The notes: generated by a model from the letters alone, not told the origin. A stretch of 27,345 nucleotides of DNA from DATDYW01 sp044375695 (GCA_044375695.1 JBILMG010000007.1:1-27345); one strand, 5' to 3'; positions 1-7,709 are shown, numbered from the stretch's first letter. Translations and numbers: made by a program.

Positions 1-336
1 ACTACGCCGACGGGTACAACTACGACTACGCGTACGACTACAGCTACGACTACGCCGACGGGTACAACTACGACTACGCGTACGACTACAGCTACGACTA
101 CGCCGACGGGTACAACTACGACTACGCGTACGACTACAGCTACGACTACGCCGACGGGTACAACTACGACTACGCGTACGACTACAGCTACGACTACGCC
201 GACGGGTACAACTACGACTACGCGTACGACTACAGCTACGACTACGCCGACGGGTACAACTACGACTACGCGTACGACTACAGCTACGACTACGCCGACG
301 GGTACAACTACGACTACGCCGACGGGTACAACTACG
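1..336 (+). repeat. 48-bp in-frame tandem repeat coding for a tyrosine ladder
   Basis: Six full 48-bp units start at 1, 49, 97, 145, 193 and 241 and are identical base for base. Two copies of the first 24-bp half-unit follow at 289 and 313. Each unit consists of two related 24-mers. In the coding frame each unit gives 16 residues, with Tyr at every odd position except the third. The array continues beyond the left edge, so the total copy number is unknown. Perfect nucleotide identity points to recent expansion or gene conversion. Confidence 0.97.
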
Positions 337-1397
337 ACTACGGCGTCGACGGCTACAGCTACGACTACGGTAATAACGACGGCTACGTTTACAACTACGG
401 TACCGGCGGCAACGGCGGCCCGCTCGACGGCTTCGGCTACTCGCTCGTCCCGAACACCTTCGCTGGCCCAACCGTGGCGTTCGATTGGGGTAACGGCCTA
501 AACAACGGCGGCTGCGTCGGCGCGTTCTGCGGCAACAACCGCAACAACGGCGGCTGCACCGGCTCGTCTTGCAACGGCAACAATGACAATGACGACCTTC
601 AGGCTGAGTGCACCGTCGACGACACCTCTATCGAGGAAGGCGACTGCGTCACCTACCGCGTGACGACTAAGGGTGGCGACTCCCCGTTCGACTACGAGTG
701 GTCCGGCGACACCCGCGGCGAAGACGACGGCGACTCTTCCTTCAAGGTCTGCTACCCGAAGGCTGGCACCTACGAAGTTGAAGTTGAGGTCACCGACGAC
801 GACAACCAGAAGGACGCCGATTCCTGCAAGGTTAAGGTCGAGAACAAGGACGACGATGACGACAACGATTTCGACGTCGAGTGCCGCGTCAGCGACTCGA
901 CCATCGACGAAGGCGACTGCGTGACCTACTCGGTACGCATCGACGGCGGCGACTCCCCGTTCGAGTACGACTGGAACGGCGACCTCGAAGGCGAGGACGA
1001 CGACAACGAGAAGACCATCCGCGTTTGCTACGACGACGCCGGCGACTACGATGTGACCATTGTGGTCGAGGACGACGACGGCAACCGCGAGTCTGATACC
1101 TGCGAAGTTGAGGTCGACAATGATACCCGCGGCACCAACAGCAGCAGCTCTCGCTCCTACAGCAACCGCAACGACAGCCCGAACGGCACCCTCGCCTCGA
1201 TTGACTCGGTCTACCTCTCCCAGATTCCGTACACCGGTCCGGAAGAGACCGCCGCCCTCGTGGCCGCCGGCCTCGCCGTGATCGGCCTCGGATTCGGCGC
1301 CGCGATCAGCCTCAAGAAGCGCGCGATGCGCAAGCAGACCGCCGACCGCGTGGCCGCCTTCAAGGCCGCGAACCTCGCCAAAAAGGTACGCGCCTAA
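3..1397 (+). CDS. Tyr-rich repeat surface protein with two PKD-like domains and C-terminal anchor (5' partial)
   Basis: The frame is open from the left edge, so the true start and any signal peptide lie upstream; 464 residues are visible. In order: identical 16-residue repeats YADGYNYDYAYDYSYD (about residues 1-112), a Gly/Asn/Tyr-rich stretch, two G-G-C-x-G-x-x-C motifs (507-530 and 549-572), then two PKD-like immunoglobulin-fold domains (about 600-845 and 870-1120). Each domain has four cysteines, a G-G-D-S-P-F motif and an A-G-x-Y turn, which suggests a recent duplication. A Ser/Asn-rich linker leads to I-P-Y-T-G (1224-1238), a hydrophobic helix and a basic tail of about 25 residues, the layout of a sortase-type or membrane-anchored surface protein. 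An internal GTG at 474 is not the start, because the open frame continues upstream in phase. The function is unknown; adhesion or surface coating is an inference. It is monocistronic at its 3' end. Confidence 0.85.
   Translation, partial: YADGYNYDYAYDYSYDYADGYNYDYAYDYSYDYADGYNYDYAYDYSYDYADGYNYDYAYDYSYDYADGYNYDYAYDYSYDYADGYNYDYAYDYSYDYADGYNYDYADGYNYDYGVDGYSYDYGNNDGYVYNYGTGGNGGPLDGFGYSLVPNTFAGPTVAFDWGNGLNNGGCVGAFCGNNRNNGGCTGSSCNGNNDNDDLQAECTVDDTSIEEGDCVTYRVTTKGGDSPFDYEWSGDTRGEDDGDSSFKVCYPKAGTYEVEVEVTDDDNQKDADSCKVKVENKDDDDDNDFDVECRVSDSTIDEGDCVTYSVRIDGGDSPFEYDWNGDLEGEDDDNEKTIRVCYDDAGDYDVTIVVEDDDGNRESDTCEVEVDNDTRGTNSSSSRSYSNRNDSPNGTLASIDSVYLSQIPYTGPEETAALVAAGLAVIGLGFGAAISLKKRAMRKQTADRVAAFKAANLAKKVRA
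1224..1238 (+). other. Sortase-like sorting motif I-P-Y-T-G
   Basis: The five codons give I-P-Y-T-G, followed by a hydrophobic segment of about 20 residues and then K-K-R and a basic tail. This is the order of an LPxTG-type cell-wall sorting signal. The tail is longer (about 25 residues) than in classical Gram-positive substrates. No sortase gene is in the window, so cleavage at T-G is inferred only. Confidence 0.5.
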
Positions 1398-1530
1398 AAG
1401 AGGGGGAACCGCCGAGTCTTGGCTCCAGCAGCCGGACTCGTCGGCGGCGGGCAAGAAGCCCAGCCTTCTCCTCGTGCGGCCGCCGGTCACCAAGCCTGAC
1501 GGTTCCGAGAAACGCGAGACGAAATACAGA
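1398..1530 (+). other. Structured 3' untranslated region
   Basis: No gene is seen here. The stretch folds on paper into an imperfect long hairpin (CCGCCGAGTC at 1409-1418 against TCGGCGG at 1441-1447, with an inner GGCT/AGCC stem) and a small GGGC-AAGAA-GCCC hairpin just after. It lies between the surface-protein stop codon and the terminator. It could be 3' UTR structure or a 3'-derived small RNA; neither is demonstrated. Confidence 0.3.
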
Positions 1531-1568
1531 AAAGAGCCGGCCACCCGCGAGGGTGGCCGGCTCTTTTT
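1531..1568. terminator. Bidirectional terminator between surface-protein gene and thrS
   Basis: A perfect 16-bp stem, AAAGAGCCGGCCACCC against GGGTGGCCGGCTCTTT, has a GCGA tetraloop. T-runs lie on the exit side in both directions (CTCTTTTTG on plus, CTCTTTTC on minus). It lies between convergent genes and should serve both. Confidence 0.92.
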
Positions 1569-1579
1569 GTTTCCGAAAC

Positions 1580-3352
1580 TTACGCCGGCAGTCGGCGTTC
1601 TTTGGCTTCGGACGAGAGGAGCGTAATTGCTTCGACGACCGGCAGCGGGCCAACTTTTTCGCCGGCACGCGGCTCGAGGGAGACCTGGCCAGCCTCGATC
1701 TCCTTGTCGCCGATGACGATGACGTACGGCGTCTTGAGGGTCTTGGCGTTGCGGATCTTCTTGCCGAACGAGTCATTGCCGTCGTCGACTTCTGGGCGTA
1801 GGCCTACCGCGCGGAAATCCATTGCCAGCTTGCGCGCGAAGTCGAGGTGGGCGTCTTTAACCGGCACGATGGCTACCTGCACCGGCGAGAGCCAGAGCGG
1901 GAAGGCGCCGGCGTAGTGCTCGATGAGGAAGGCCATGACGCGCTCGATGGCGCCGATCGAAGACCGGTGAATGACGATCGCCTCGCGCTCGGCGCCGTCC
2001 TGCGCCACGTAGCCGAGGCCGAAGCGCTTCGGCATGACGAAGTCGTACTGTACGGTGAAGGCGGTGTTCTCCTTGCCGCGGACGTCGCGCATCTGCACGT
2101 CGATCTTGGGGCCGTAGAAGGCGGCCTCGGCTTCGGCTTCGACGAACGGCACGCCGCGCGCCTCTAGCACCTTGCGGAGCTCGGCTTCGGCGGCGTCCCA
2201 GGCGGCGTCGTCCTTGAAGTACTTCTCGCCGTTGGCGCGATCGCCGAGTGACAGTCGGTAGGAATAGTTCTCGCCGGCCTTGAGGCCGAAGACACCCGCC
2301 ATGTACTCGATGAGGTCGAGGGCCGAGGAAACCTCCGAACCGGCCTGCGCGGCGTCGGCGCAGACGATGTGGGCGTCCGCCAGGCAGAAGCTACGCACGC
2401 GCACCAGGCCCGAGAGCTCGCCGGACTGCTCGTAGCGGTAGAGCTTGGCGAGCTCGGCGATGCGCATCGGCAGCTCGCGGTAGCTGCGCGGCTTCGACAG
2501 GTAGAGCTCGAAGTGGTGCGGGCAGGTCATCGGGCGCAGCATGAACTCGTCGCCGTCGATTTCGATCGGCGCGTACATCGAGTCCTTGTAGTACGGGTAG
2601 TGTCCAGACTTCTTGTAGAGCTCGAGCTTGGCAATGTCCGGGGTCATCACGTGGCGGTAGCCGCGCTCGATCTCGGTGTCGACGACGAAGCGCTCGAGCT
2701 CGCGGCGCACGGTGGTGCCGCGCTCGGTCCAGAGGGGGAGGCCTTTGCCGACGACGTCCGAGAAGACGAAGAGGTCGAGGTCTTTGCCTAGCTTGCGGTG
2801 GTCGCGCTTCTGCGCCTCCTCGCGCTGCGCCAGGTAGGCGTCGAGCTCTTCCTTGGAGCTAAAGGCGAGGCCGTAGATGCGGGTGAGCATCGGGCGCTTC
2901 TCGTCGCCGCGCCAGTATGCGCCGGCGACGCGGTCGAGCTTGAAAGCGTCCTGGGCAATTTCGCCGGCGGCGGCTACGTGCGGCCCGGCGCACAGATCGA
3001 CGAAGTCACCGGTCTGGTAGGTGGTGAGCTTCTCGCCCTTCTGCGCGAGCTCCTCAATAAGCTCGAGCTTGTAGGGCTGGCTGGCGAAGCGGGCGCGGGC
3101 CTCATCGGCCGAAATGTCGGCCAAGACGAAAGACGGGCTGGCCGCAATCGAGGCGCGCATGCCAACCTCAAATTTCTCGAGGTCTTCGGGGGTGGGGGTT
3201 TTGCCGGGGCTGAACTCGAAGTCGTAGTAGAAGCCGTCGTCGATCCAGGGGCCAATCGCTAGCTTGGCCGCCGGGTCATGCTTCAGAACCTCGATCGCGA
3301 GCAGGTGGGCCAGAGAGTGCCGGGCGCGAATCAGCTTGTCGTTGGTTTCCAT
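1580..3352 (-). CDS. thrS: Threonyl-tRNA synthetase lacking the TGS domain
   Basis: This class II synthetase charges tRNA-Thr with threonine and hydrolyses mischarged Ser-tRNA in its editing domain. The 590-aa protein begins directly with the N2 editing domain: H12-x3-H16 and the D-L-C121-A-G-P-H125 motif. The catalytic core follows, with M-R-P-M-T-C-P-H-H (zinc ligand Cys, motif 2 region) and motif 3 around H-R-S-S-I-G-A-I-E-R, then a C-terminal anticodon-binding domain. The TGS domain that precedes N2 in E. coli ThrRS is absent. The ATG at 3352 was chosen because an extended -10 (TGC TACCCT) lies just upstream and would overlap an alternative in-frame GTG at 3376. The gene is convergent with the surface-protein gene and shares its terminator. 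No T-box-like leader is possible with so short a 5' end. Confidence 0.96.
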   Translation of the reverse strand: METNDKLIRARHSLAHLLAIEVLKHDPAAKLAIGPWIDDGFYYDFEFSPGKTPTPEDLEKFEVGMRASIAASPSFVLADISADEARARFASQPYKLELIEELAQKGEKLTTYQTGDFVDLCAGPHVAAAGEIAQDAFKLDRVAGAYWRGDEKRPMLTRIYGLAFSSKEELDAYLAQREEAQKRDHRKLGKDLDLFVFSDVVGKGLPLWTERGTTVRRELERFVVDTEIERGYRHVMTPDIAKLELYKKSGHYPYYKDSMYAPIEIDGDEFMLRPMTCPHHFELYLSKPRSYRELPMRIAELAKLYRYEQSGELSGLVRVRSFCLADAHIVCADAAQAGSEVSSALDLIEYMAGVFGLKAGENYSYRLSLGDRANGEKYFKDDAAWDAAEAELRKVLEARGVPFVEAEAEAAFYGPKIDVQMRDVRGKENTAFTVQYDFVMPKRFGLGYVAQDGAEREAIVIHRSSIGAIERVMAFLIEHYAGAFPLWLSPVQVAIVPVKDAHLDFARKLAMDFRAVGLRPEVDDGNDSFGKKIRNAKTLKTPYVIVIGDKEIEAGQVSLEPRAGEKVGPLPVVEAITLLSSEAKERRLPA

Positions 3353-3366
3353 AGGTTTGCGGGGGA

Positions 3367-3375
3367 AGGGTAGCA
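3367..3375 (-). promoter_or_regulatory. Putative extended -10 of thrS
   Basis: The minus strand reads TGC-TACCCT, ending 14 nt before the thrS ATG. No good -35 is visible. The predicted 5' leader is only about 7 nt. Confidence 0.4.
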
Positions 3376-3482
3376 CGCGGTGACGCGGCGCGGGAGGGAT
3401 TCGGCGCCGTCTCTAAATTTTGACTTTAGTGAAAAAGTTTCGCAGTCTAAATTGTAGCGGCACTTTTCCTGCCCTTAAAAAA

Positions 3483-3875
3483 ATGAAAAAGACAACAAAA
3501 ATAACACTGGGCTTGGTGCTGGTTCTTTGCGGCATTGCCGGCGGCCTTGAAATCTACACCGAGATCTTTCCCCCAAACGCCGACCTTCGCCCGACCATCG
3601 CGTCTGTCGAGGGCGCGCCGAACGTGCCTAGCCTCGGACGCTTTCTCGGCTGGTCTGGCAACGTCTCGGTGCGCGGCGGCTTCACCCTCGTCCGCTGCCA
3701 GGTTGGGGGCCAGATGCTACTGGCTCTGCCCGGAGACAGTTTCTCGGCCAAAGAGAATGACCCCGTCGACGTGTGGAGGTACTCGTGGTGCCCGGGCTCT
3801 GGCTCCGAGCGCCTAGAGGCGCTGGTGGCGATGCCTGCCGGCAGCCAGCTATGGAAGGGCAATCCTCCGCCCTGA
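3483..3875 (+). CDS. Hypothetical protein with N-terminal signal/membrane segment
   Basis: No family was recognised. The 130-aa protein has a basic start (M-K-K-T-T-K) and one hydrophobic helix (about residues 7-23). A soluble, presumably extracytoplasmic part of about 100 residues follows, with two cysteines (in R-C-Q-V and S-W-C-P) that could form a disulfide. The first hydrophobic segment contains L-C-G but not a convincing lipobox. The ATG at 3483 was chosen because it starts a typical signal/anchor sequence; an upstream in-frame start near 3420 would add an unlikely N-terminus and overlap the AT-rich promoter region. A TTGACT at 3420-3425 may be a -35, but no -10 sits at normal spacing. 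The gene lies alone between thrS and dnaE, opposite to both. Confidence 0.7.
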   Translation: MKKTTKITLGLVLVLCGIAGGLEIYTEIFPPNADLRPTIASVEGAPNVPSLGRFLGWSGNVSVRGGFTLVRCQVGGQMLLALPGDSFSAKENDPVDVWRYSWCPGSGSERLEALVAMPAGSQLWKGNPPP

Positions 3876-3880
3876 ACCGT

Positions 3881-3906
3881 GCGCCCATTTGGGCGCCTTT
3901 CTTTTT
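3881..3906 (+). terminator. Rho-independent terminator of the hypothetical gene at 3483
   Basis: The stem is GCGCCC-ATTT-GGGCGC followed by CTTTCTTTTT. The T-run overlaps the dnaE stop codon of the opposite strand. The U-tract is interrupted by one C, as in several other terminators here. Confidence 0.85.
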
Positions 3907-6900
3907 AGGCTGCCGCCAAGCGCTTCATCTTGTCGACGATGATCGAACGCTCGCCGTTGCGGAGCGAAATCTTCCCTTTCACGGCGACCACGCGGTCGGC
4001 CTTCACCAGCTCGTCGTAGGTTTTGCGTGCCTCGGGGAAAACGACGCACTCGACCGCGCCCGAGAAATCGCGCAGCTTCATGAAGCTCATCAGGTCGCCC
4101 TTCGAGGTGCGCAGGTCCTTCACCGTCTCGACGAGGCCGGCGATCACAATGGCGGTGCCGTCGCGGCTTTTCTCTTTCACCCAGAGCGCGTTCTTCTCGC
4201 GCGTCGCCAGGCTCTCGCGCCAGGGGTCGAGCGGGTGGCCTGAAAGGTAGAGCCCCAGGAGCTCTTTCTCCCAACCGAGGCGCTCTTCCAGGGTGGCTGT
4301 CGGCGCGGGGGTAAGGCGAATCGAGGTCGCGGCCGAGGCACCCCCGAAGAGCGAGTTCTGGTTTTCCGGTACCTTGGCGAGGTCGCGCTTCCACTCGACC
4401 AGGCGGTCTAGGTTCGCCACGATGGTAGCGCGGTCGCCTGTCCCGCTGAGCAGCTCATCGAGGGCGCCGCACTTGGCGAGCGCCTCGAGACCTTTGCGGT
4501 TCATGTCTTTGGCGGGGATGCGGGTCATGAAGTCCTCGATTGATTTGAACGGGCCGCCGCGCTTTCGCTCGGCTTCGACCGCCGCGGCTACGCCCTCGCC
4601 GAAGTTCTTGATGGTCGCGAGGCCGAAGCGAATCGACTCTCTGCCCTCGGCGTCGCGGAGCACCGTGAAGTCCGCGCCCGACTCGTTGACCGACGGCGGC
4701 AAGACCGGAATCCCCATGCGGGCGCACTCGCGCACGTACAGCGCGATTTCCTCAACGTCCGAGGTGTGCGCCACCAAAACCGCGGCCATGTAGAGCGCCG
4801 GGTAGTTGGCCTTCATGTACGCCGTCTGGTACGCCACGCGGCCGTAAGACGCGGCGTGCGCCTTGTTGAAGCCGTAGGCGGCGAACGGTTCGATGAGGAG
4901 CCACAGCTCGTCGGCCTTAGCCTCGGACATGCCGTGCTCCAAGAGGCCCTTCTTGAGCTTGCTCTTCTGCTCCTCCATGAGCTCCGGAATTTTCTTGCCC
5001 ATGGCCTTGCGCAGCTTGTCGGCCTCGAGCCACGAGTAGCCCGCCAGTTCGATGGCGATCAACATGACGTCGTCCTGGTAGGTGATAACGCCGTGCGAGA
5101 GCGCCAGGATGGACTTCATGCGCGGGTCGAGGAAGCGGACCTTCGACGGGTCGTGCTTGCGCAGGATGTACTCCGGAATCATTTCGATCGGGCCTGGGCG
5201 GTAGAGCGCCACCATGGCGTTGATGTCGTGAATGGTCGAAGGCTTGAGCTCGACCAGGAACTTCGTCATGCCCTCGCCGTTGAGCTGGAAGAGGCCTTCC
5301 GTTTCGCCGCGGGCGAGCATCTGGAAGGTCTTCGTGTCGTCGAGCGGAATGTTCTCGATGTCGATGATTTCGCCGGTCGACTCGCGCACGCGCCGCACCG
5401 CGTCGGCCAAAATGGAGAGGTTGCGGATGCCGAGGAAGTCGAACTTGAGGAGGCCGACGTTGTCCTCGCCTACGGCGTGCATGTCGAACTGGGTCACCAG
5501 CTTGGTCGAGGCGTCGCCCGCCGCGCCAACCTTCGGGTCGTACTGCACCGGCGCGTACTCGATGAGGGGGCGCGGCGCAATCACGACGCCGGCCGCGTGG
5601 ACCGACATGTGCCGCGCGCAGCCCTCGATCTTTTTGGCGGTGTCGATGATGCGCCTGGTGTCCGCGTCTTTCTTGTACTCCTCGGCCAGCTCGGGCACCT
5701 CGGACAGCGCGCGGTCGATGGTCATGGCGAAGCCCTGGGCGCCGAGCGGAATCATTTTCGAGATCTGGTCGCCCTTCTGGTAGTCGTAGCCGAGCGCGCG
5801 CGCCGTGTCGCGCACCGCGCCCTTCGCCATCATGGTGCCGAAGGTGCCGATCTGCGCTACTTTGTCCGCGCCGTACTTTTCGCGCACGTACGCGATCATT
5901 TCGTCGCGCCGGTTATCGGCGTAGTCCATGTCCACGTCCGGCGCGGACGGGCGCTCGGGGTTGAGGAAGCGCTCGAACGGCAGGCCGTACTCGAGCGGGT
6001 TCACGTTGGTGATGCCGGTAACGTAGGTGGTCAACGATCCGGCCACCGAGCCACGAATGGTGGTGAGGATGCCTCGCGACCGAGCCTCGCGCAAAAGGTC
6101 CGCTACCACCAGGAAGTAGACCGAGTAACCTTTCTTGGAGATGACCGAGAGCTCGTAGTCGAGGCGCTCTTTGGTGGCGCCCTCGAGCACGACGTTGCGT
6201 CGCGCCGCGCCTTCGTAGGCGAGGTGCCGCAGCTCGTCGTCGGGCGCGCGGCCGGACTCGATGGTGTAGGCGGGGAACTTCCATTCGCCCATCTTGAAAT
6301 CGAGCGCGCAGCGTTCGGCAATCTTTTCGGCGTTCTCGAGCGCCTCGGGCAAATCCTTGAAGCGCTCTTCCATTTCGGCGACCGACGGCAGGTAGAAATC
6401 GTCGTCATCGTCGGCTTTCTTTTCGCCGGGCGCGGCCGAGCTCATCACCGACTGCAGCGTGGTTCGGGCCACGCGGTCTTCGGGCTTCAGGTAGTAGACG
6501 TCGTGCGAGGCGACCATCGGCACCCCCTGCTCGCGGGCGAAGGCAACCAGCTGGTTGCGGCGCATGGCGGCGCTGTCCATTTCCGGGTGCGTGCAAATTT
6601 CTAGGAACACGTTCCCCTCGCCGTAATTTTCCCGGTAGAAGTTCAGGAATTCCAGCGCGCGCTCCCTGTTGGCGACGGCGAGCGAGCGCGCCACGTCGCC
6701 CGACCAGAAGGGCAGAACGCACACGAGCCCCTCGCGGTACTTGGCCATGAGCTCGCGGTCGATTCGGGGCTTGTAGTAGAGGCCTTCCAGGTGCGAGTAG
6801 GTCACCAGCGCCAAGAGGTTCTTCCAGCCGGTCTCGTTCTCCGCGAAGAGGATTAGCCGCGAGCGGCGCGAGTCGATGCGGGCCTCCTTGTCGTGACGGG

Positions 6901-7123
6901 TGCGCGGCGCCACGTAGAAGTCGACGCCCAGAATCGGCTTGATTTCTTTCTTGCGGCACTCGTTCCAGAACTCGATGGCCCCGTAGAGGTTGCCGGAATC
7001 GGCGAGGCCGAGCGCCTTGTAGCCCCGGGCCTTGGCGTACTTCACCAGATCGGGAATCTGCGCCACGCCGTCGAGGAGCGTGAAGTGGCTGTGCGTGTGC
7101 AGGTTCGCGAAGCCGAGCGACAT
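3905..7123 (-). CDS. dnaE: DNA polymerase III alpha subunit
   Basis: Replicative C-family polymerase of 1072 aa (E. coli DnaE is 1160). In order: a PHP domain starting N-L-H9-T-H11-S-H, palm with the catalytic D398-x-D400 in P-D-V-D-M-D-Y and the third aspartate D562 in L-K-F-D-F-L-G, a fingers/beta-binding region, helix-hairpin-helix, and a C-terminal OB fold (A-I-V-I-A-G-L-V-E onward). Family-typical blocks such as S-V-H-A-A-G-V-V and the Y-R-P-G-P motif are present. The PHP metal site looks eroded: the usual T-D-H-G-N is A-D42-S43-G-N, and the usual N-D-x-H-Y is H-D-V-Y-Y. Intrinsic PHP exonuclease activity is therefore doubtful. The ATG at 7123 follows a good extended -10 by 10 nt, giving a near-leaderless mRNA. 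The gene is apparently monocistronic. Confidence 0.97.
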   Translation of the reverse strand: MSLGFANLHTHSHFTLLDGVAQIPDLVKYAKARGYKALGLADSGNLYGAIEFWNECRKKEIKPILGVDFYVAPRTRHDKEARIDSRRSRLILFAENETGWKNLLALVTYSHLEGLYYKPRIDRELMAKYREGLVCVLPFWSGDVARSLAVANRERALEFLNFYRENYGEGNVFLEICTHPEMDSAAMRRNQLVAFAREQGVPMVASHDVYYLKPEDRVARTTLQSVMSSAAPGEKKADDDDDFYLPSVAEMEERFKDLPEALENAEKIAERCALDFKMGEWKFPAYTIESGRAPDDELRHLAYEGAARRNVVLEGATKERLDYELSVISKKGYSVYFLVVADLLREARSRGILTTIRGSVAGSLTTYVTGITNVNPLEYGLPFERFLNPERPSAPDVDMDYADNRRDEMIAYVREKYGADKVAQIGTFGTMMAKGAVRDTARALGYDYQKGDQISKMIPLGAQGFAMTIDRALSEVPELAEEYKKDADTRRIIDTAKKIEGCARHMSVHAAGVVIAPRPLIEYAPVQYDPKVGAAGDASTKLVTQFDMHAVGEDNVGLLKFDFLGIRNLSILADAVRRVRESTGEIIDIENIPLDDTKTFQMLARGETEGLFQLNGEGMTKFLVELKPSTIHDINAMVALYRPGPIEMIPEYILRKHDPSKVRFLDPRMKSILALSHGVITYQDDVMLIAIELAGYSWLEADKLRKAMGKKIPELMEEQKSKLKKGLLEHGMSEAKADELWLLIEPFAAYGFNKAHAASYGRVAYQTAYMKANYPALYMAAVLVAHTSDVEEIALYVRECARMGIPVLPPSVNESGADFTVLRDAEGRESIRFGLATIKNFGEGVAAAVEAERKRGGPFKSIEDFMTRIPAKDMNRKGLEALAKCGALDELLSGTGDRATIVANLDRLVEWKRDLAKVPENQNSLFGGASAATSIRLTPAPTATLEERLGWEKELLGLYLSGHPLDPWRESLATREKNALWVKEKSRDGTAIVIAGLVETVKDLRTSKGDLMSFMKLRDFSGAVECVVFPEARKTYDELVKADRVVAVKGKISLRNGERSIIVDKMKRLAAA

Positions 7124-7133
7124 AGGTCAGGGG

Positions 7134-7142
7134 ATTGTAGCA
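7134..7142 (-). promoter_or_regulatory. Extended -10 promoter of dnaE
   Basis: The minus strand reads TGC-TACAAT, ending 10 nt before the ATG. No convincing -35 is seen. Transcription would start about 3 nt before the start codon. Confidence 0.6.
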
Positions 7143-7167
7143 AGCCGCCGGCGAGGGTCTCCCGGGG

Positions 7168-7198
7168 AAAAGAAAACCGCCGCGCGATGGCGCGGCGG
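7168..7198 (-). terminator. Rho-independent terminator of the membrane protein gene at 7208
   Basis: On the minus strand CCGCCGCGC-CATC-GCGCGGCGG is a perfect 9-bp stem followed by TTTTCTTTT. It lies between the 7208 stop and the dnaE promoter. Confidence 0.9.
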
Positions 7199-7207
7199 AG
7201 CGTCGGT

Positions 7208-7642
7208 TCAGTCAATTTCGGCCTTGAGCCGCCACCCGAAGAGACTCGACGATGTGAGGGTGACCCAGATCGTTTCGCCGGGGACAGGGCGCCGGTCGAG
7301 GCCAAGCAGCGATGTTGATACCTGGGCGCCGTCGTCCGTCTTCATGAGGAGCATGGCGCCGAAGCATCCAACGATCTCTGCTCGCCGTCGCTCGCGGGTC
7401 AGCCAGGACCACTTTAGGCCCTGGTAGGTTGCCGCTATCGCCAGAAGGGAGATGATTGGAGGCGTGCCGTGCACGGTTAGGGCGACCCCGCCGAACGGCA
7501 GCAGCAGGTACGCGAGCGTTGACGCCGCCCGCTGGGACCGGCTGCGCCAGCGGCGCCCGGACAATACGTCTACGGCTGCGCCGGCGAGGAAGACCAGAAC
7601 GACCGCCGTCGGCAGGGCTAGGTATTTGATTTCTTGGAACAT
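7208..7642 (-). CDS. Hypothetical small membrane protein
   Basis: No family was recognised. The 144-aa protein has an N-terminal hydrophobic helix (about residues 8-27) and a second hydrophobic stretch (about 43-72, possibly two helices). A mixed soluble C-terminal part follows, with the segment R-R-P-V-P-G-E-T-I-W-V-T-L. A basic loop (G-R-R-W-R-S-R-S) after the first helix suggests a cytoplasmic loop. The ATG at 7642 is preceded on the minus strand by TGTGTAGTGT, a possible extended -10 a few bases upstream. The gene is divergent from rnhB, separated by 67 bp, and followed by its own terminator. The role is unknown. Confidence 0.65.
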   Translation of the reverse strand: MFQEIKYLALPTAVVLVFLAGAAVDVLSGRRWRSRSQRAASTLAYLLLPFGGVALTVHGTPPIISLLAIAATYQGLKWSWLTRERRRAEIVGCFGAMLLMKTDDGAQVSTSLLGLDRRPVPGETIWVTLTSSSLFGWRLKAEID

Positions 7643-7674
7643 GTTGCCGCCACACTACACAGCGGCGGGACGTA

Positions 7675-7703
7675 TTCAAATGCGAGCCACGGCGGCGTAG
7701 GAT
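7675..7703 (+). promoter_or_regulatory. Putative rnhB promoter, leaderless spacing
   Basis: TTCAAA (7675-7680), a 17-bp spacer and TAGGAT (7698-7703). The GTG start lies 6 nt after the -10, so the transcript should begin at or within a base or two of the start codon. Confidence 0.5.
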
Positions 7704-7709
7704 ACGGCG

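Noticed and set aside
1..336. Repeat array considered as a CRISPR array
   Set aside because: The 48-bp units are contiguous without unique spacers and read as one open frame into the downstream domains.
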